Position numbers and translations under genes: made by a program. A stretch of 64,000 bases of DNA from Apostichopus japonicus (lineage: Eukaryota; Echinodermata; Holothuroidea; Aspidochirotida; Stichopodidae), in NCBI RefSeq assembly GCF_037975245.1, contig NC_092583.1, positions 10,576,764 through 10,640,763 on the forward strand. Direction: 5' to 3'. Within the stretch, counting starts at the first letter, position 1, and every line of letters begins with the position of its first letter. The notes beneath the pieces were generated by a model that had not been told where the DNA came from, did no database searches, and saw only the letters and a program-made list of their open reading frames with translations. Below, piece after piece: positions 47,901-62,900 of this stretch.

Positions 47901-50900
47901 CGAAGGACGGAAATGGACAAAAAGGACGAAAAGGACAAAATACAGTGGAAGGAGAAAGATTGTTACACAATACACATTAGAAAGACCAGTGGAGAACTAG
48001 TGATGAAGGTTGGAGGTGGGTTGGAGGTGGGGGGGGGGAATTGGGGTGAAGGTTGGTGGTGATGAGGGAGAGATTACTATGACATAATCCAACATATAAG
48101 CAGGCTATAATCAGTACAATCCGCAATCAAACATCGATTTCATGGGGTTAAAATTGGAAGCTTCACAGGTTTTGTCGACAATTCTTTCTCCGGGCAAAGG
48201 AACAAAGCTGACATTGACTAGCACACCAAAATTCACAGTTTAATTTGTTAGGGTTGTCTGCAAATGTAATTGCTTACATTGGAAAGGATATTGACATTAG
48301 CTAAATATTACAATTAGCTATATATAACTTCGATCATGTAAATACAAACAAACGAGATTTTCTCACCTGTTGGTTTTAACAACATCACACTTTTGATAAA
48401 ATGTGCAGCCTCAAAATGTAACTCTTTAAAATTTGTGGAATTTCCTTCAGATCTAAAAAGGACGGGAACAATGGGTAGGGTAGGAGGGGTTCTTGGGAGG
48501 GAGAACGGGGGCATTTATGAGGATTAGGATCTAATGCAGCGAATAAGAATGAACGGTTGAAACTGCAAACTTAGAGATTTGGCATTTGTTTAGCTGAAAA
48601 CTCACCTGGGAGGGTTGTTGAATGTGAACGAGGTTAGGTTGCATAGCTTCGTTGGAGTTAATAGGACGGATGGTTTGTGTCACCAACATGCCATCGGGGG
48701 TCATAAAGGTCACTGTAGTCTCTGCAGCTGGTTGAGTCTGCAGAAGCAAGAAAACACCAAGGGTGACAATCAAACCCGCATAGATTTAAGAAACAAATAT
48801 TTAAAGAAAAATAAGAAACTTTTTTTTTTTAATTAACATTAAAAACAAACATGGCACCACAGGAATAATGAAATTATTCATAGTTTTGCCAATGAACAAT
48901 AAAAGATTTGCATTTAAATTTGAGGTGAACAGAATTTTTGAAAATAAGATTAAAACATTCAAGTACTTGATATTGGGAATAAGTGATGTGCTTGTAACAC
49001 CACACAGGTCTCTTAGTTAGGTTGATGGAGGATGGGGGGGGGGGGGGAGGGTGGGGAGGGCAAGACCCAGTGTGTCAGACAGTTCTTAACATGCAAGAGC
49101 ACTACTTACAGTTTGAGGTAGACCCTGGTTTGCTGGAAGGACAACTACTGGGTTCTGCTGGACCAACTGATCGGCTACACCAGGGGTCACACTGGCCTGG
49201 CTTACTGCTGGCTTCACCAGTATTCCAGCTCTGGGCTGAGATGGTACCTGAGGTGTCTGAGGGGTAAACGATGAGGTAACCTGAGCACCCACAGGGGCAA
49301 ACTGTTGCAAAGGAAGATAAAAACGTGAGAGATGAAAGATAACGACCTACAAGGAATTTTGGTAACACCAAATATCGAAATTAACCATTCCATCATATGG
49401 AGGAGACTCTAATAGTACTACAGAGCCAGGCGACCTTCTACATTCCGCAGAAGCACATCAGAGGTACTTCTGGGCTCTGTATATAATGAATGCACGGTAT
49501 TTAAATTTGGTAAAGTGTTTGTTTTTCTTCTAGCAAACTTAAGGGATAGATACTCTAGGTGACAGTGACTCAGTCACTGTAAGATCTTTCATTTTTTGGG
49601 GTACAATACAAATCAACTTCACAAGCTACAATTCTATATGTTTGAGTCAATGCTCAAGTTGATCATAAAATGTGTTCTTTCTTTCCTTGGGGATATATTT
49701 GCATTTCGCTGTAACCGATTCATTAGTCATATCCATTCATTAGCATATTAGTGCAGGGACAACCCAAGCGGGTCAAATAACTTGTGGTAACTTTTCTTAC
49801 CTTCTGTTGACCCTGTCCTATACCCGGTGTGTCTACGGACGTCGTGGAAGGTTCGTCGTCTGGGATGTCCGGGTCGAAGGTCACTCGCTTCTTCTTTGCC
49901 TTCCTCGGCGGGGCCGGTGGAGGAGGCATTAAGTTAGCATCAGAGGATGACGGTGCCACTAACGACGAGGAGACCTGCCCGGGAGTCGGAAGAAACTGTT
50001 GCGGCATAGCCGGCGCACTCACGACGGGCTCTTGGGTCGGAGGAGCATAGATCATATCGGGAAGCCCGGCTGGTTGTTGCATAGCTGGCATCCCTTGCTC
50101 CACCACCACAGCAGGAGGTTGTTGTTGCTGCTGTAGCTGTTGCTGCTGTAGCTGTTGTTGTTGCTGGGATGGTGGCATAAACTCAGGATGGCTAAGTCTT
50201 TGGTCATAATCTGGTGGTAGGTAGTCAGGGTGCATCGTTAATGGTTCTGGTTCCATCATCATAGTCTGTTGTTGTTGGTGTTGTGGCGGTGGAACCATAT
50301 TAGCAAAGTTGGGATCCATGTGCGGTGGGAACTGAGCATGGTTCAATTCTGGGGGAATGTTAGGGTCCATGTGGCCAGTGGGAGGTGGGTGCATACCCAT
50401 CATGTGGGCATCCAGGTGCATGTTAGGGTCCATGTGGCCTGGTGGCGGCATCATACCCTCTGCAAACCCAGGGTGCATGTTCTCCATGGGATGGGACATC
50501 ATATCCGGGTGGAACTGGTCCGGCGGCATCATGCCATCCGGCATGCCCTGCATCGGCGGCATGTTAGGTGGTACCATGCCTTGTTGCATGGCCGCCATCA
50601 TCATATGAGGATTGTTCGGGTCCACCATCATCCCCGGGTGAACGACGGGGAAACCGTTCTCGTCGACGAAGCCGGGTACGAGACCCCTCTCCGCCATGAA
50701 TCTCTCGGCCTCGGCTAGCAGCCTGGCGTGCTCCTCCGCTTCCTGCTGCCTCTTGATCTCCTTCTCCCGCTCCTCCGCCTCGACTCTCTTGGCGAAGAGA
50801 GCTCTCCGCTCCTCCTTGGAGATCTTCTTCTCGGGTGTGATGATGATGGTGGGCTCGTCCTTTCTCTCGACCGTCTCGGCCAGTTTTGAGTTTGGTCCGG

Positions 50901-53900
50901 CAGGAGAGTCCTTGGACGACGTGGAGCTGATCATCCCCGAAGTCTTCTCGGGACTTCGAGAGTGGCTCCTTTTCCTCCGCTTGTAATCCCTGTCTTTGTC
51001 CCTGCTCCTATCCCTGTCTCGATCTCTCCTCCGGTCATCTCTTCGGTCCCGGTCCCTGTCACGACCCCTATCCCTGTCTCTGTGACGGTCCCTGTCACGA
51101 TCCCTGTACCGGTCACGGTCCCGATCTCTATCCCTGTCACGGTCCCTATCCCTGTCCCTCTCTCGATCCCTGTATTTGTCCCTGTCGCGATCCCGTTCCT
51201 TTTCCTTCTCCTTGTCTCTGTCCCTGTCGGATTCCTTCTTTGGAATTCTATATATTTCCTGTCAAAAAAAATACAAATACACATAAATAAATACAAAATA
51301 AATACAAAAAATACAAATATAAATACAATTGAATTGAATTATCTTTACTACATTAAATTATCCTTGCTAGAAATAAATGCACAAACAAACCTAAACAGAG
51401 GGAAGATAATCATACCCACACAGCCTCCCCTTGACTTCCCCCCTACTTACCCACAAATCCTTCCCTTCCCCTTTCCCATTTCCAGTTCCATTGAAATATT
51501 ACATCAAAACACTGACACCGAAGCACAGTTCTCGCCAACCGAACATTTGCCATTTTAAAACCTACTCCAGAATTCACAGGCCACCTCTGTACTCACCTTG
51601 AGGGTGCTCCAGGATTCCAAGAGAAATTCTGCCATGTCTGAAATCTCATTTTCTGGCAGCGTTTCCTCGCCGCCCACCTTAGGTGACCCCTCCGTCTTCT
51701 CGTCCTTGACCTTTGACTTATCCTCCTCCTCCTCGCTCTCCTCTTCTTTCTTAATCTCTTCCTCTGTTTCCTTCTTTGCCTCTGCTGACCCATCTTCGTC
51801 CCCATCTTCTTTCTTCTCTGATTCCTCTCCGACCTTGCCATCCTCCTGACTCTTGGTCTTTACCTCCGCTTCACCCTCGGCAGAGTCCTTCTCTTCTTTG
51901 GTCCCCTCATCTGGTTCCTTCTCTACATCTGGTTCCTTCTTTACATCTCCTTCCTTCTTTTCATCTCCCTCCTCCTCTGTGCTGACCTCTGCCTTTGCCT
52001 CTAGAATCTCTGCCTCTTCTCTCCCTTCCTTATTCTCCAACGTGGCTTCCAAGACCACCTGCCTCAGCTGCTGCTTCTTCTTTGGGGCTTTCTCCATGTC
52101 GGACTCGCTCTCCGAGCTGTTGCTCTCTCCTAGCTTCTCGGTGGGGCTGTCTGTCCCCAGCTTGCGGGTCGGGGTGCCACCGGCAGAAGAGGTTTCGCTA
52201 TCGGCTTTGGCAGATTCTTCCTTGGCCCACCTTTCGACTATGGAGAGCACTTTGCTGTCCTCCAGGGCATTCTTTGTTGCTATAGGTAACTTTCGTAGTG
52301 TTTTCAAAATCTGGGATGAGAGATGGGCAAAGATTAAACTTTTAATTAGCTTTCTCCATTTTTTTGTATTTAGTACTGAAAGTATCCTGATAGTAGTTTA
52401 AGGGCTAGAATGGCTTCGTCGAAACCAGTGAAATAAAGGTTCACCAGTTTTGCGCCCTCTATCACCTCAGCTGACCACCACTTAGTGCTCACTGTCCACC
52501 AAGGTGCAAATGTAATTTATGTGACATAAAACACACTAATGCCAATATACTGAAGTAGAGAAGAAGGACACACCTGATGGGCATTAACATAAACGTGACA
52601 ATGGTGCTGTTGCTTATAATGTAGCCATACATATTATTTTTGATTTACCTGTGTTTTAAGTTCCTGAGGGTGTTCACCGAGGTCTACCATCCAGCTCCAT
52701 ATTAATGTTAAACCGTGATGGCTGAGGAAGAGCCTCAGACAAGAAGAATCTGTAGTTTCCTAAAATAAAATAAAATAAAAACAATAACACATTTAACAAA
52801 TGCTCTATATGTATTCAGTTGGGTAGACTTTATTCTTTAACTCTTGAACTTACTTGTAATGTTTTCAAGAGCTGTAGTCTTCTCTCTGTAGACTTACTTC
52901 ATACCACCTATGTTTGATCTATTCAGTCGGGTAGACTTTACTCTATAACTCTTGTCTTGAACTTACTTGTAATATTTTCAAGAGCTGTAATCTTCTCTCT
53001 GTAGACTTACTTCATACCACCTACATTTGATCTATTCAGTTGGGTAGACTTTATTTTTTAACTCTTTAACTTACTTGTAATATTTTCAAGAGCTGTAGTC
53101 TCTGTCCCTGAGTCTCTGCTCTCACCATGTATCTGGATAATTTAATAGTCTGCTCAGACCGCTTCAGACCCTCATTGTCTAAGTCTGATGCCATGAATTC
53201 AATATCTTCATCCAGCTGTTAAAATAAAACCCCCAAAAAACAACATAATTTTACTGATGGCAACATTTGTTTTAATCCTCTATATAGCAAAGAGGTAAGA
53301 GGGTTGTCTCACAGCTGTTTTTGCAGTTGGGCAGCATGTGGAAATTGGTGGAGGAAAGGGGGGGGGGGTGGTGATGAGGGTTAGCAGTCCTCAACCACTA
53401 CCTCATGCATATATTCATCGATTAGATATTGTTTCATCTCTATTTGGTTACACAAATGACAGACTTTCCACTGGCAGATTAAACATTACAGAAATGATTT
53501 TGCAAAATAAAGCTAACAAGTCCAAAACTTAACATTCTATCATATTCCTAATCAAACTCCTAAGACAGTTAATCTTATCACTGAATTATGTATGGACTCT
53601 TTGAAAACCACTGATGCTAGCAAATAAGAGCCACAGGGAATACAAATATACAGAGAGCAATCCTTAGCTCTGCCAGCTGTGAGACAACTTGAAAAAAAAA
53701 GAACCAGAATGCAAAAATGCATTGTGGATACCATGAGGTAACATGAGCATTTCTCTTTATGAATCTAATGCAAGTGAACATGAGAGTGAACATGTTTACA
53801 AGGTTTTCACAATTTGACCCCTGGTGACCTAAATTGACCTCCACCAAAAACAATAGGCTTCTTGTACTCAATGTGGTACTTCTACACACTAAATATGAAA

Positions 53901-56900
53901 TTGGTCTGACCTTTCCTTCTTGAGATATTGTGTTTACAAGCTGGGCGTCACAAACGCACTCACACACATACAAACACACATACGCCATCATGAACGCAAA
54001 GGTTACGATTATCATCGAAACCAAAAATGAATATTGAAGCTACATTTATTCTGAGGCCTTATAGTCCGTGACAGCTGTAATACAGAATTCAATCGTTTGG
54101 AAGAACTCCAACTTACATCTGTAACTTCTCTCCTTTTTCTGTCAAACGATGTCCGTCTCTTTGGAGTCGATTGGTCCCGCATCTTTTTGGGTTTTCCAAT
54201 GTAACCACGGCAGTTCGATGCACCACAATGACATTTTTGAAGCTCCTCTCTGACATGGGGGGGGGGGGGAGAGAGAGAAAATGTAAGAAACGATACATTT
54301 TCCGTAAAGTAAGTTGTAAAACAATTCATCACGATCGGCACAAAATGGGCAAAGATTGCTACATTTCTTGTTTTTTGGAGTAATTAGTTAGTGTTCTGTT
54401 CCGCACGAATGAAAAGACGGACCTCTTCTCACCCACAAAAACATAACCCTAACCGCAATGCTGACACTTTGATCTCTTGACAATTGATTTCTCGTCCCAA
54501 ACCCTACATGCAAATGAGGCTTGCCTATCAACACCTAAGACGTGCATCGGTTTGGGCGTGAAAGGGCACTGACGCCTTTTTAAAGTTTTTTGTGTCAGAC
54601 AATACAAATTGGATTTCTGCATCTACAGACCAATATTATTCTTACTAACCCATGGAATGTTATTATTGCTATTGCAATAAACTAAGGACAGTCTGTTCCC
54701 ATTATTATTTTATGCAAACTGTTAGAGGGTTTGGTCTTGCAGTGTTCATGTAAACTCTAACAGTTTGCATAAAATAATGATAAAATTTAACATTTTGCAA
54801 AAAAAATGTTGAATTAACAAGATCTGATAAGTTGTCAATTAAACATTTTGCAGAAAATTGTTCAATTGCTCAGTTGGTATGAAGTGAACAATTGAACATT
54901 TTTTGCAGAAAAATGTTGAATTGACGACATACGATAAGTTTTCAATTAAACATTTTGCAGAAAATTGCTCAATTGCTCACTTGGAATGAAGGGAACAATT
55001 TAATATTTGCAGAAAATTTTTAATTGACACATTATAAGTGGTCAATTCAACATTTTGCAGAAATATGTTCAATTACTCAGTTGGAATAAAGTGAACAATT
55101 GAACAATTTTCCAGAAAACTGTTGAATTGAGGAGATCTGATAAAAGTTTTCAATTAAACATTTTGCAGAAAAATGTTCTTTTATTTTTGATAAGATATTA
55201 TCTTGTTATCTAAACAATTTACTGGAAAATGTTGCCTTATTGGGGCAAAGTTTTCTTATGTTGATGGCACTTTTAAGTTTCCGTAGAATCACTATAAAAT
55301 ATTAAGATGTAAAGCATGGAGAATCCACGTACCCATACTGTTCAAACTGATAGTCGAAAGTAAGCTCGGTACCGGCCTTGATGGCCCCCTTGGTGAAAAA
55401 CCCAACTCTCAACTGACCGTTGACCGTCCACTGTGGCAACAGGAAGTAAAGAAAACGAATAATGAAGTCAAAATCATGGCAAAAATTATTTTGAAAAAGT
55501 GAAAATAAAAAATAAACAAAAAAAAAAATAAAGAGAAAAGAATAAGATATTGAATGCTACTGACCGAAGGAGAATTAAAAAGATGAAAACCGGCCAAACT
55601 TTCGTCGAACCTAACACATTAAAGGCTTGCATATCTAGGTGTCCAAATAGGACACAGATGTACCTATACCTACACACAGTGGTAATGGACAACAATTCCA
55701 GATACAACTTGTGTCTCGAACCACCGTTAGTAACTATTTTTTGGGTTTTTTTTGGGGGCATATTAGAAATACATGGAGATAACAGAAATTGCCTCCCATC
55801 CAGCAGGTCTTATTATATGACTACAAAATATGACAGAGAAAATGTGATTCTGTCAAAAACAGCTCGTATTCTCTAATGGGCTGTCTCTCCAACAATGCCA
55901 CAGTCAACAGAGGGCGCTATCACATCCGCGATACTTGAAGATCTGACAGTTACCAAGTGCATCTGTTTGTCCCATCTTGTGCGTTCACATGCCCGTGAAG
56001 CGCACATCGCATGATTGTGTTAACTCGAATCCGGGAGCCGTACACGTGTGGGTACGTTACCACACAAATTATATGGTATACCGATATCACAGGGCTAAAT
56101 CCCTGGATATCCCCCATTAGAGCTCATTAAATCTTACCTTTTGTGTTTCACAGTTTGGATCACAGCTGTGGTTTATGAACCTGGATAAGTTACCTCTCTT
56201 AGTAGCATCAATGATCTAGAATTATAAAGAGAGTCATAAGTTTAACAAAAAGCATCCATGATATATCACCCCACATCTTGTTTTTCTGACTATCACAAAA
56301 AAAATGTGTACACTTATCATATATATTAACATTAAAACAACAACTAATTAAGTCCAAAGCAATGTATGAACCTGCCTAAAATATAAACAACAACAAATTT
56401 TGGGGCCTGTCTGTGGTATAAATTCCTCTGAAGTTCTTATACTCCTGGCGGTCAACCGAAAAACCCTCACACATTATGTTCAGCTAATGAAGACGGCCAA
56501 CTTGCACAGTTCGACATTCACCACAAATGATCTTGTTTGGTTTTCTTTGTGTATTTTCTGAGCAATACTGACTCACAAAGCATACTTAAAACTATTTAAC
56601 TATTCTATCGCTTACAACTTTCCTTCTGACTGTACACAATATACTATACTTTCCACAATCATATCCTATGTTTAAAAGATTGTCTTCAAACTGAACGTGA
56701 AACAAAAAATCAAATATACAAATCATAAAAAAAAAATTTTTTTTTAAATAGTGGTAGTTGTATTCACCTCCTCTGTTTTTAATGCCATGAAATAAAAGTG
56801 ATGCTGTCCTTCCTTCTTATACTGTCGTGCACGAGACCGGAATTCGGAACTTGTCAGAACTACGCCGCAGTATTCCATGATGAAGGTATTTCTGAGAGAG

Positions 56901-59900
56901 AGATAAATGCAGAATCCATTTTGAAAACTAATTCTCTTTTTTTTTTTTTTCAATTATCAAATTCAAATTCTCAGCGTCTTTTACGATTCACAAAATATCT
57001 GTTTATTGGATGAAACTACCGCTAAACCGTCTGCAAATAGAGACCGACCCCTGGTTCTATTATATTACCAAGTATTCAGGTTTAATATCACACTTCAAAA
57101 CAGGTCCTAATATTGCAGAATTTTAACCACTCTATTTAAGAAATGCCAGTGAGGAATAAAACTTCTACTGACTAACATCAAGTTTATCACAGGCATTTTT
57201 CTAAATTAAAACCACACTTAAGTCACTGTACAGGCCTTCGAGAGCAGCCCAATAATATTTGCTGATGATAAGGGATAAGGGAGTGTTAGCTCAGTGGTTA
57301 ACGCTGGTGCCTTTCAATCATAAGGTCCCAAGTTCGAGTCACTCCCAGATTAATGTATGTCGTCCAGTTACAGAGTTGTTGACAATTCATAATCATGGGC
57401 GTTAAATATGAATCTAAGAGACTAACTTCGGTCAGCTTGCGGCTTTGATAAGCCAATGAGGCTTCTTCGCGAGTTCCTGCAGGCTGCCAGGAGGATCTAA
57501 AATACATACATACATACACACACACATAAGCAGTAATACAGGGCTTATGTTACTGTACAAAAACCATGACGATTCTTTCTCTGAGAATTTGCTAACCGAC
57601 TTACCACGTCTTGAAGTTCTTCTGAATGTCTACTGGCAGAAAATTTGCCAGTGAGATTTTTGTCTACTGGAAAACGGCAAAATCCACTGGCAATTTGCCA
57701 GTGAAGAGCCTGAATTTCTGAGGGCCTGTTCAAAGAGATGTATCCACTATGGGACTATTTATCCACTGATATTGTCACAGATATCTATGATATGGACTGT
57801 TTCGACCCATGGCAAGATCTACACAACTTTGGAGAGAGGAAGAGAAAGGGCTTACGCTCTGAGGTCTTGAAGCGCTTTCATTCCGTGTCCTTTGTTCTCT
57901 GCGTAAAAGATTCCCACATCCGAGTACTCCCTCTGTGGAAGAGAAACAAGAAAAAATTCAGAAAACGGAGAAAAGATGAGACAGATTGTTTCCTGTTTGT
58001 CAAAAGTAAGATAAAAAATCTAGTAAAAATGGCAGGGTTTTTCCTTTCTGAGTTTTCTAGACTCGTCATTTTCTTGAGGTGCGTCCGTGATATTTTTCAA
58101 GGTCTGAAAACCGATGATGCGAGCTTGATCAACTTGACTGACTGTGGGAACGGTTCAGCCTTCTGGGACAAATCCACAGAAAGAGCCGGTTGTGTGCAAT
58201 CCAGTGAGGTTCATTATATCCTATCCTATGGAACCTGAGTAACCTAAAAGAGTGGGCTGTTTTAGAGGGTAAATAGATGCTACACATCGATTAAGACCAT
58301 TAAAAAAATTCAGCAAAGGGGTGGTGGAGTGGTGGTTAGAAAGGGAATCAAATGTAAAATTTTATCACTATCAGTATTGAGCTTCTTTTGTCTTAGCCTT
58401 GTCTTACAGTAGTGATACACAAGTAGCCACATATCTTCTTATACAAGAAAAGTACCATACACAGAGTTAAAAACTATCATTGATGGCGTGTAACACTCAA
58501 AACATGACACTCACCCTCTGAAATCTAACGTTTGTGCAATAGTCCCCACAAGGACATCTTGAAGTGCTGCAAAGGAGGGATGAAAAGGTAAATGCAGTGA
58601 GAAAACCTATAAAACTGTAACAGACATTAACCCCCCCCCCACCCCACCCTTTTTCTGAGAGAATTTTGTTCTTCATCACACTGTACTCACACAAATTATG
58701 GAAGTTCAACAACTGGTTTCCCATTTCCATTGGAAAAGAAAAGTTTCCAAAGATTTCTGCTTTGAAAACGAATGAACCATGACATATTTCCCCTTTCGCA
58801 GATAAACTCAAACATGTGACACGACCAATACTGCCCAAGACCAAGGGAGGAAACGAATGTTCCATGTTGATTTGGACTAAGAGAATGTATGAATATGTTC
58901 CATTTTACACATTCAAACATGAGTTTCCTTTCCAATGAATTTCTTTTCGTTTTCACATTTCATGAAACTGACAGATTCTGATATATTCCTTTCACAGCTG
59001 CACTGCCCTTCGAATGGATTCAAACTAAGATAATCAACTTAACGAGGTGCTCTGTCGCTATAATTAATCAACTCCTCACCATTCGATCATTAGCAGTCGA
59101 TTCAGGCAATTTTCTCCACATGCTACCATCCCCCGAGAGCGTTCGTCCCTGGACGTAGTGCAGTCGCAAACCATCCGCTTGGCTTCCTTCACAGCTTTGG
59201 ACTTTTTTCTACGATCACAAAACAAAAAGAGAATTTTAACTGCCAAATAAAGTCAAGTAAAATGTTTACGGCAATCATTACATCTCTGAGACAATCCAGT
59301 TACGTCGGTGGATTAAGATACCAGAAACATTAACAGAGAATCTTATGGCCCTTTCTACACCAATGATAATAATAATGACAACAAAAGAAAGGAAACAAAG
59401 ACTACCATAATGGCTAACAAGTTTGGTGCCAAATGATGTTTTCTTATGAAGTGGTGTAGTTAAATTACTGAAAACATTTTATAACCTGGCAGTAACTGGT
59501 AAGTTACTGAATTCTTACATGGTGAAATCAAAAGTTGTCCAATTCATTCATCTTTTGCACAACAAAGCTCAGTACCGTTCCACTCCTGATGTCGTCTAAA
59601 TTTGTGCTATTCAGGCCAGAAACAATCTTCTCAAAATCGAGAAAAGGCTGTCATAGAATTGGCTTCCCCCCCCCCACCTCCTGCTCACCGAACAAAAAGA
59701 AATCTCATCCATGTCATTGACTTACCTCTCTGTCTGGTAGTAATTTTCTGTCAGTTTCTCAAATGGTGGATAATTTTCCTTTTCCACTATTCCCCACTCT
59801 TTGAAGTTAGCCTTCCTCTCTACCTCCCTTTCACGTTCCCGTTCGCTCCGCCTCTCTCGTCGGTCCCTATCCCGTTGACGTCTATCATCCTTTTCTCTCT

Positions 59901-62900
59901 CCTCCTTCTCTCGTTCCTCTTTAGCTTTGGAATCCTTCTCTCCTTCCTTTGGGTCAAGAATTTCTCCGGGCTCCAAGCTAGTCTGGACTGGTTCCTTGCC
60001 CTCTGTTTGTACCTCTTGACCGCTACTCTCCCCCAGTTTGTCCTCTTTGTTCTCTTTCTGTCCTTCCAGGGGTATGGCCGACGACACATCTTCGCCCGTA
60101 AAGGACCCACTTTCGATTTCCTCTGTTCCTTCCTCTGTTACGAGACCGTCTCTCTGTTTGATCTCTTCGCCTGATGTGATGTCTGATTTCTCTTTGACTG
60201 TCTCGACCGCAGGTCCCCCGGTGTCCTCTAGCTTTGGTATTTCGTGAACTGTGACGCCGCTACTCGTCTCCCTTTCTAAGACTGGTACTACCTCAGAGAG
60301 GGGACCATCCACCTCCATATCGCCCACAGATACCAATTGCAGTTCCGGGGGTGAGTCGGGCGTAGTGGATTCTGGAATCACCGAATCAATCGGCTCTAAA
60401 GGCAGTGGTCTCTGATCTATTTCAGGGATCTCTGATGATGATGTTGGAGAGCTTATTTTGTATTCTTCCTCCTCCTCCTCCTGTTTAACCTCTGCCTCTT
60501 CAACTGCTTGCCTACCTGCATCTCTATCCTCAGAATCCGTCTCCATCTCCTCTGGTTTGATTTCAGGTGCAATCTCCATCTCTGGTGGAACTGCCAGATC
60601 AGGAGAGTTCGCTGGCATCTGTTCCGGACCTCCCTGCGACGACTCGTCCAAAACAGGTCCTCTGTTTTGCTTCTCACCTTTGTCATCTCCCTGTCTCTCT
60701 CCTTCCATTTTGACGTCTTTCTCTTCATACCTATTCTCTGTCAATCCACCTTCATCCTGTTCCTTTCTGATTGCAACGCTTGCTTCATTTTCTCGTTCTT
60801 CATCTTTCGGAGAGGTTGACTCGACTACATCTTCACACCCACCAAATCCACTGGTAATGTTCACAGCAGCTGGTACACCCTCCGAACTTCCCACTGTTGT
60901 AGCATTCTCTGAATCATCCTGTACACCCTCATTCAGCATTCCTACAACTTCTTTTTTCCCTTCCACAATCTCACTTTCCTGACTTTGTTCGTTCGGTGTG
61001 ATTCGGTCTGTTACCTTGTCCTCTTCAACGGATGCACTAACTCCGATATCAACATCTTGATCAATTATATCTTGATTGTCGACTTCCTTTTTCTCCTCAT
61101 CGGTGAAATTCTCGTTGTTGGAAACCATCTCCTGTGCTCTATTTGCATTGACAATTTTTTCACTCTCAGCTCTTGTTCTCAAGTCTGGCATGCCCTTCGT
61201 ATCTCTTAGATCTGTGTCAACCTTTTCCACTTCGATCCTGTCGGAAGCCGATTGGGAAGGTAACTGTCTGGTGAACGTTGCACCTTCCTCTTCGAGTAAT
61301 TGTTCAAAACCAAAAGCATAACTTATGTCACTTGAGGTCACCGTCGCAAAATTTCTTCCGCCCGTGAATCTCCCTTCGTTGACGACCAACGAGGACCGGT
61401 CGTCCTCCTCCGTTGGGCTATCTGGGGAATACTTATCGGACGCTTCAAATGATAATACCATTTCAGTGGGACGGGTTGGAGCAGGGGGTGGTGGTGGTGG
61501 CGGAGCATCATCTTCATCACTGCTGTTCTCTTCCTCTTCCTCCTCAGCTCCACCTTCTGTCCTGACTTGATCCTTGGGAGATGTAGCTCCATCCTCTTGG
61601 GGTGTACTCACCACACCCATCTCCTCTTCATTCCCAGAGATTTCTGATTGGTTTTCTACTTCCTCCTTCGCCTGTTCATCATTTGTTGCATCAAGTGATT
61701 CTATTTCTCTCTCTGGGCTAGATGGGATACTGTCCTCTGACCTGACAGCATCCATGGAATCATCGCTGATATCCATAGCAACCTCTGTAATGTCATCTGG
61801 TTGCTCACGAGGCTTATCTCCGGTCAAATGAACCTGCGTATTCTTTACTGCTTCATGAGGACTATCTTCGCTTCGCTTCTGAAGCTTCAAGTTTGATACC
61901 ACTTGAGCCTTGTGATCGTTAGGTCCTGCTTCAGGCTTCAATGTCGTCTGAAAGTTTATTGGGGACAAAAATCCTCTCTCGACATCATTGACACTCTTAA
62001 ATGATACTCCACTCTTTTCCTTTTCTACTTCTTTGCTTGCAAAAGACTTTGGGAGAGTCTTGCCCAACTTTGAGTCTATTGTTAAGGCAACTGGTATCCT
62101 CAGTATGGGAATTTTAGTGGCAGCGGCTGAGGGGGGAAACTGAGGACTGGCAGTTGCAAAGCTGCTAATAAATTTACCTCTATTGCTCTCAGAGGAGTTC
62201 CCATCCTCCCTTCCAACTCCTGTCTCTACATCCCCTTTGTGCTCATCCCTCATGCTTGTCTCTGCTGACATTGTTGCATTCTCTCCACTACAATCTGCCT
62301 CTTCGGGTGTTCTTTCCTCATTTAAAGAATCCGTCTTAGCATCTCCAAAAATGTCCATAAATAATTCTTCATTAAGATCTACTTTCACAGAGGGGTCTCT
62401 TGTCATCTCCTGTTTCTCAGATATTTCTGTCGTTTCCATGATTGGTTTATCTTCCTTAACGACTGCCTCTGTAGATCCCTTGTCCGCCTTCTCTTCCTTC
62501 TTTTCCTCTTCCACTAATGATGACCTATCATCTGTCTCTGTCCTCTCCACAAGAGTCTCCAAAATTTTGTCATCTTTCGGGACTTCCATCTCCTCTTCAA
62601 TGACTTTGTTGACGTCGTCTTGTTCCTGCCTCTTCTCCTTTGTGTCTTGTTGCTTCTTGCTCTTTCTGTCCTTCTCATCCTCTGAGTCACTGCCTTTGGA
62701 AGGGCTCTTTTTCCTCTTGGTAGAAGAATTTTCTCTGTGATGCCTCCTCTCCCTAGATGACTCTCTCCTCTCTGATGAATCTCTTCTTTTGGACTTTCTG
62801 TGTGATCTCCCATCTGGTTCTTCATCCGAATCAGCTCTCTCCAATGAGTTACCTCTCCTCCTGTCTAATGATCTCTCCTCTGAATTTTCACAACCTTTGC

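Noticed and set aside
50962-51558. 198-codon plus-strand frame rich in Val/Pro/Ile
   Set aside because: Antisense shadow of the Arg-Asp tract in SETD2 exon 49801-51258 and its intron.
57279-57346. tRNA gene candidate with paired ends and both internal promoter boxes
   Set aside because: It is followed by a body found at two other places in the window, and the anticodon arm is irregular; annotated as a SINE head.
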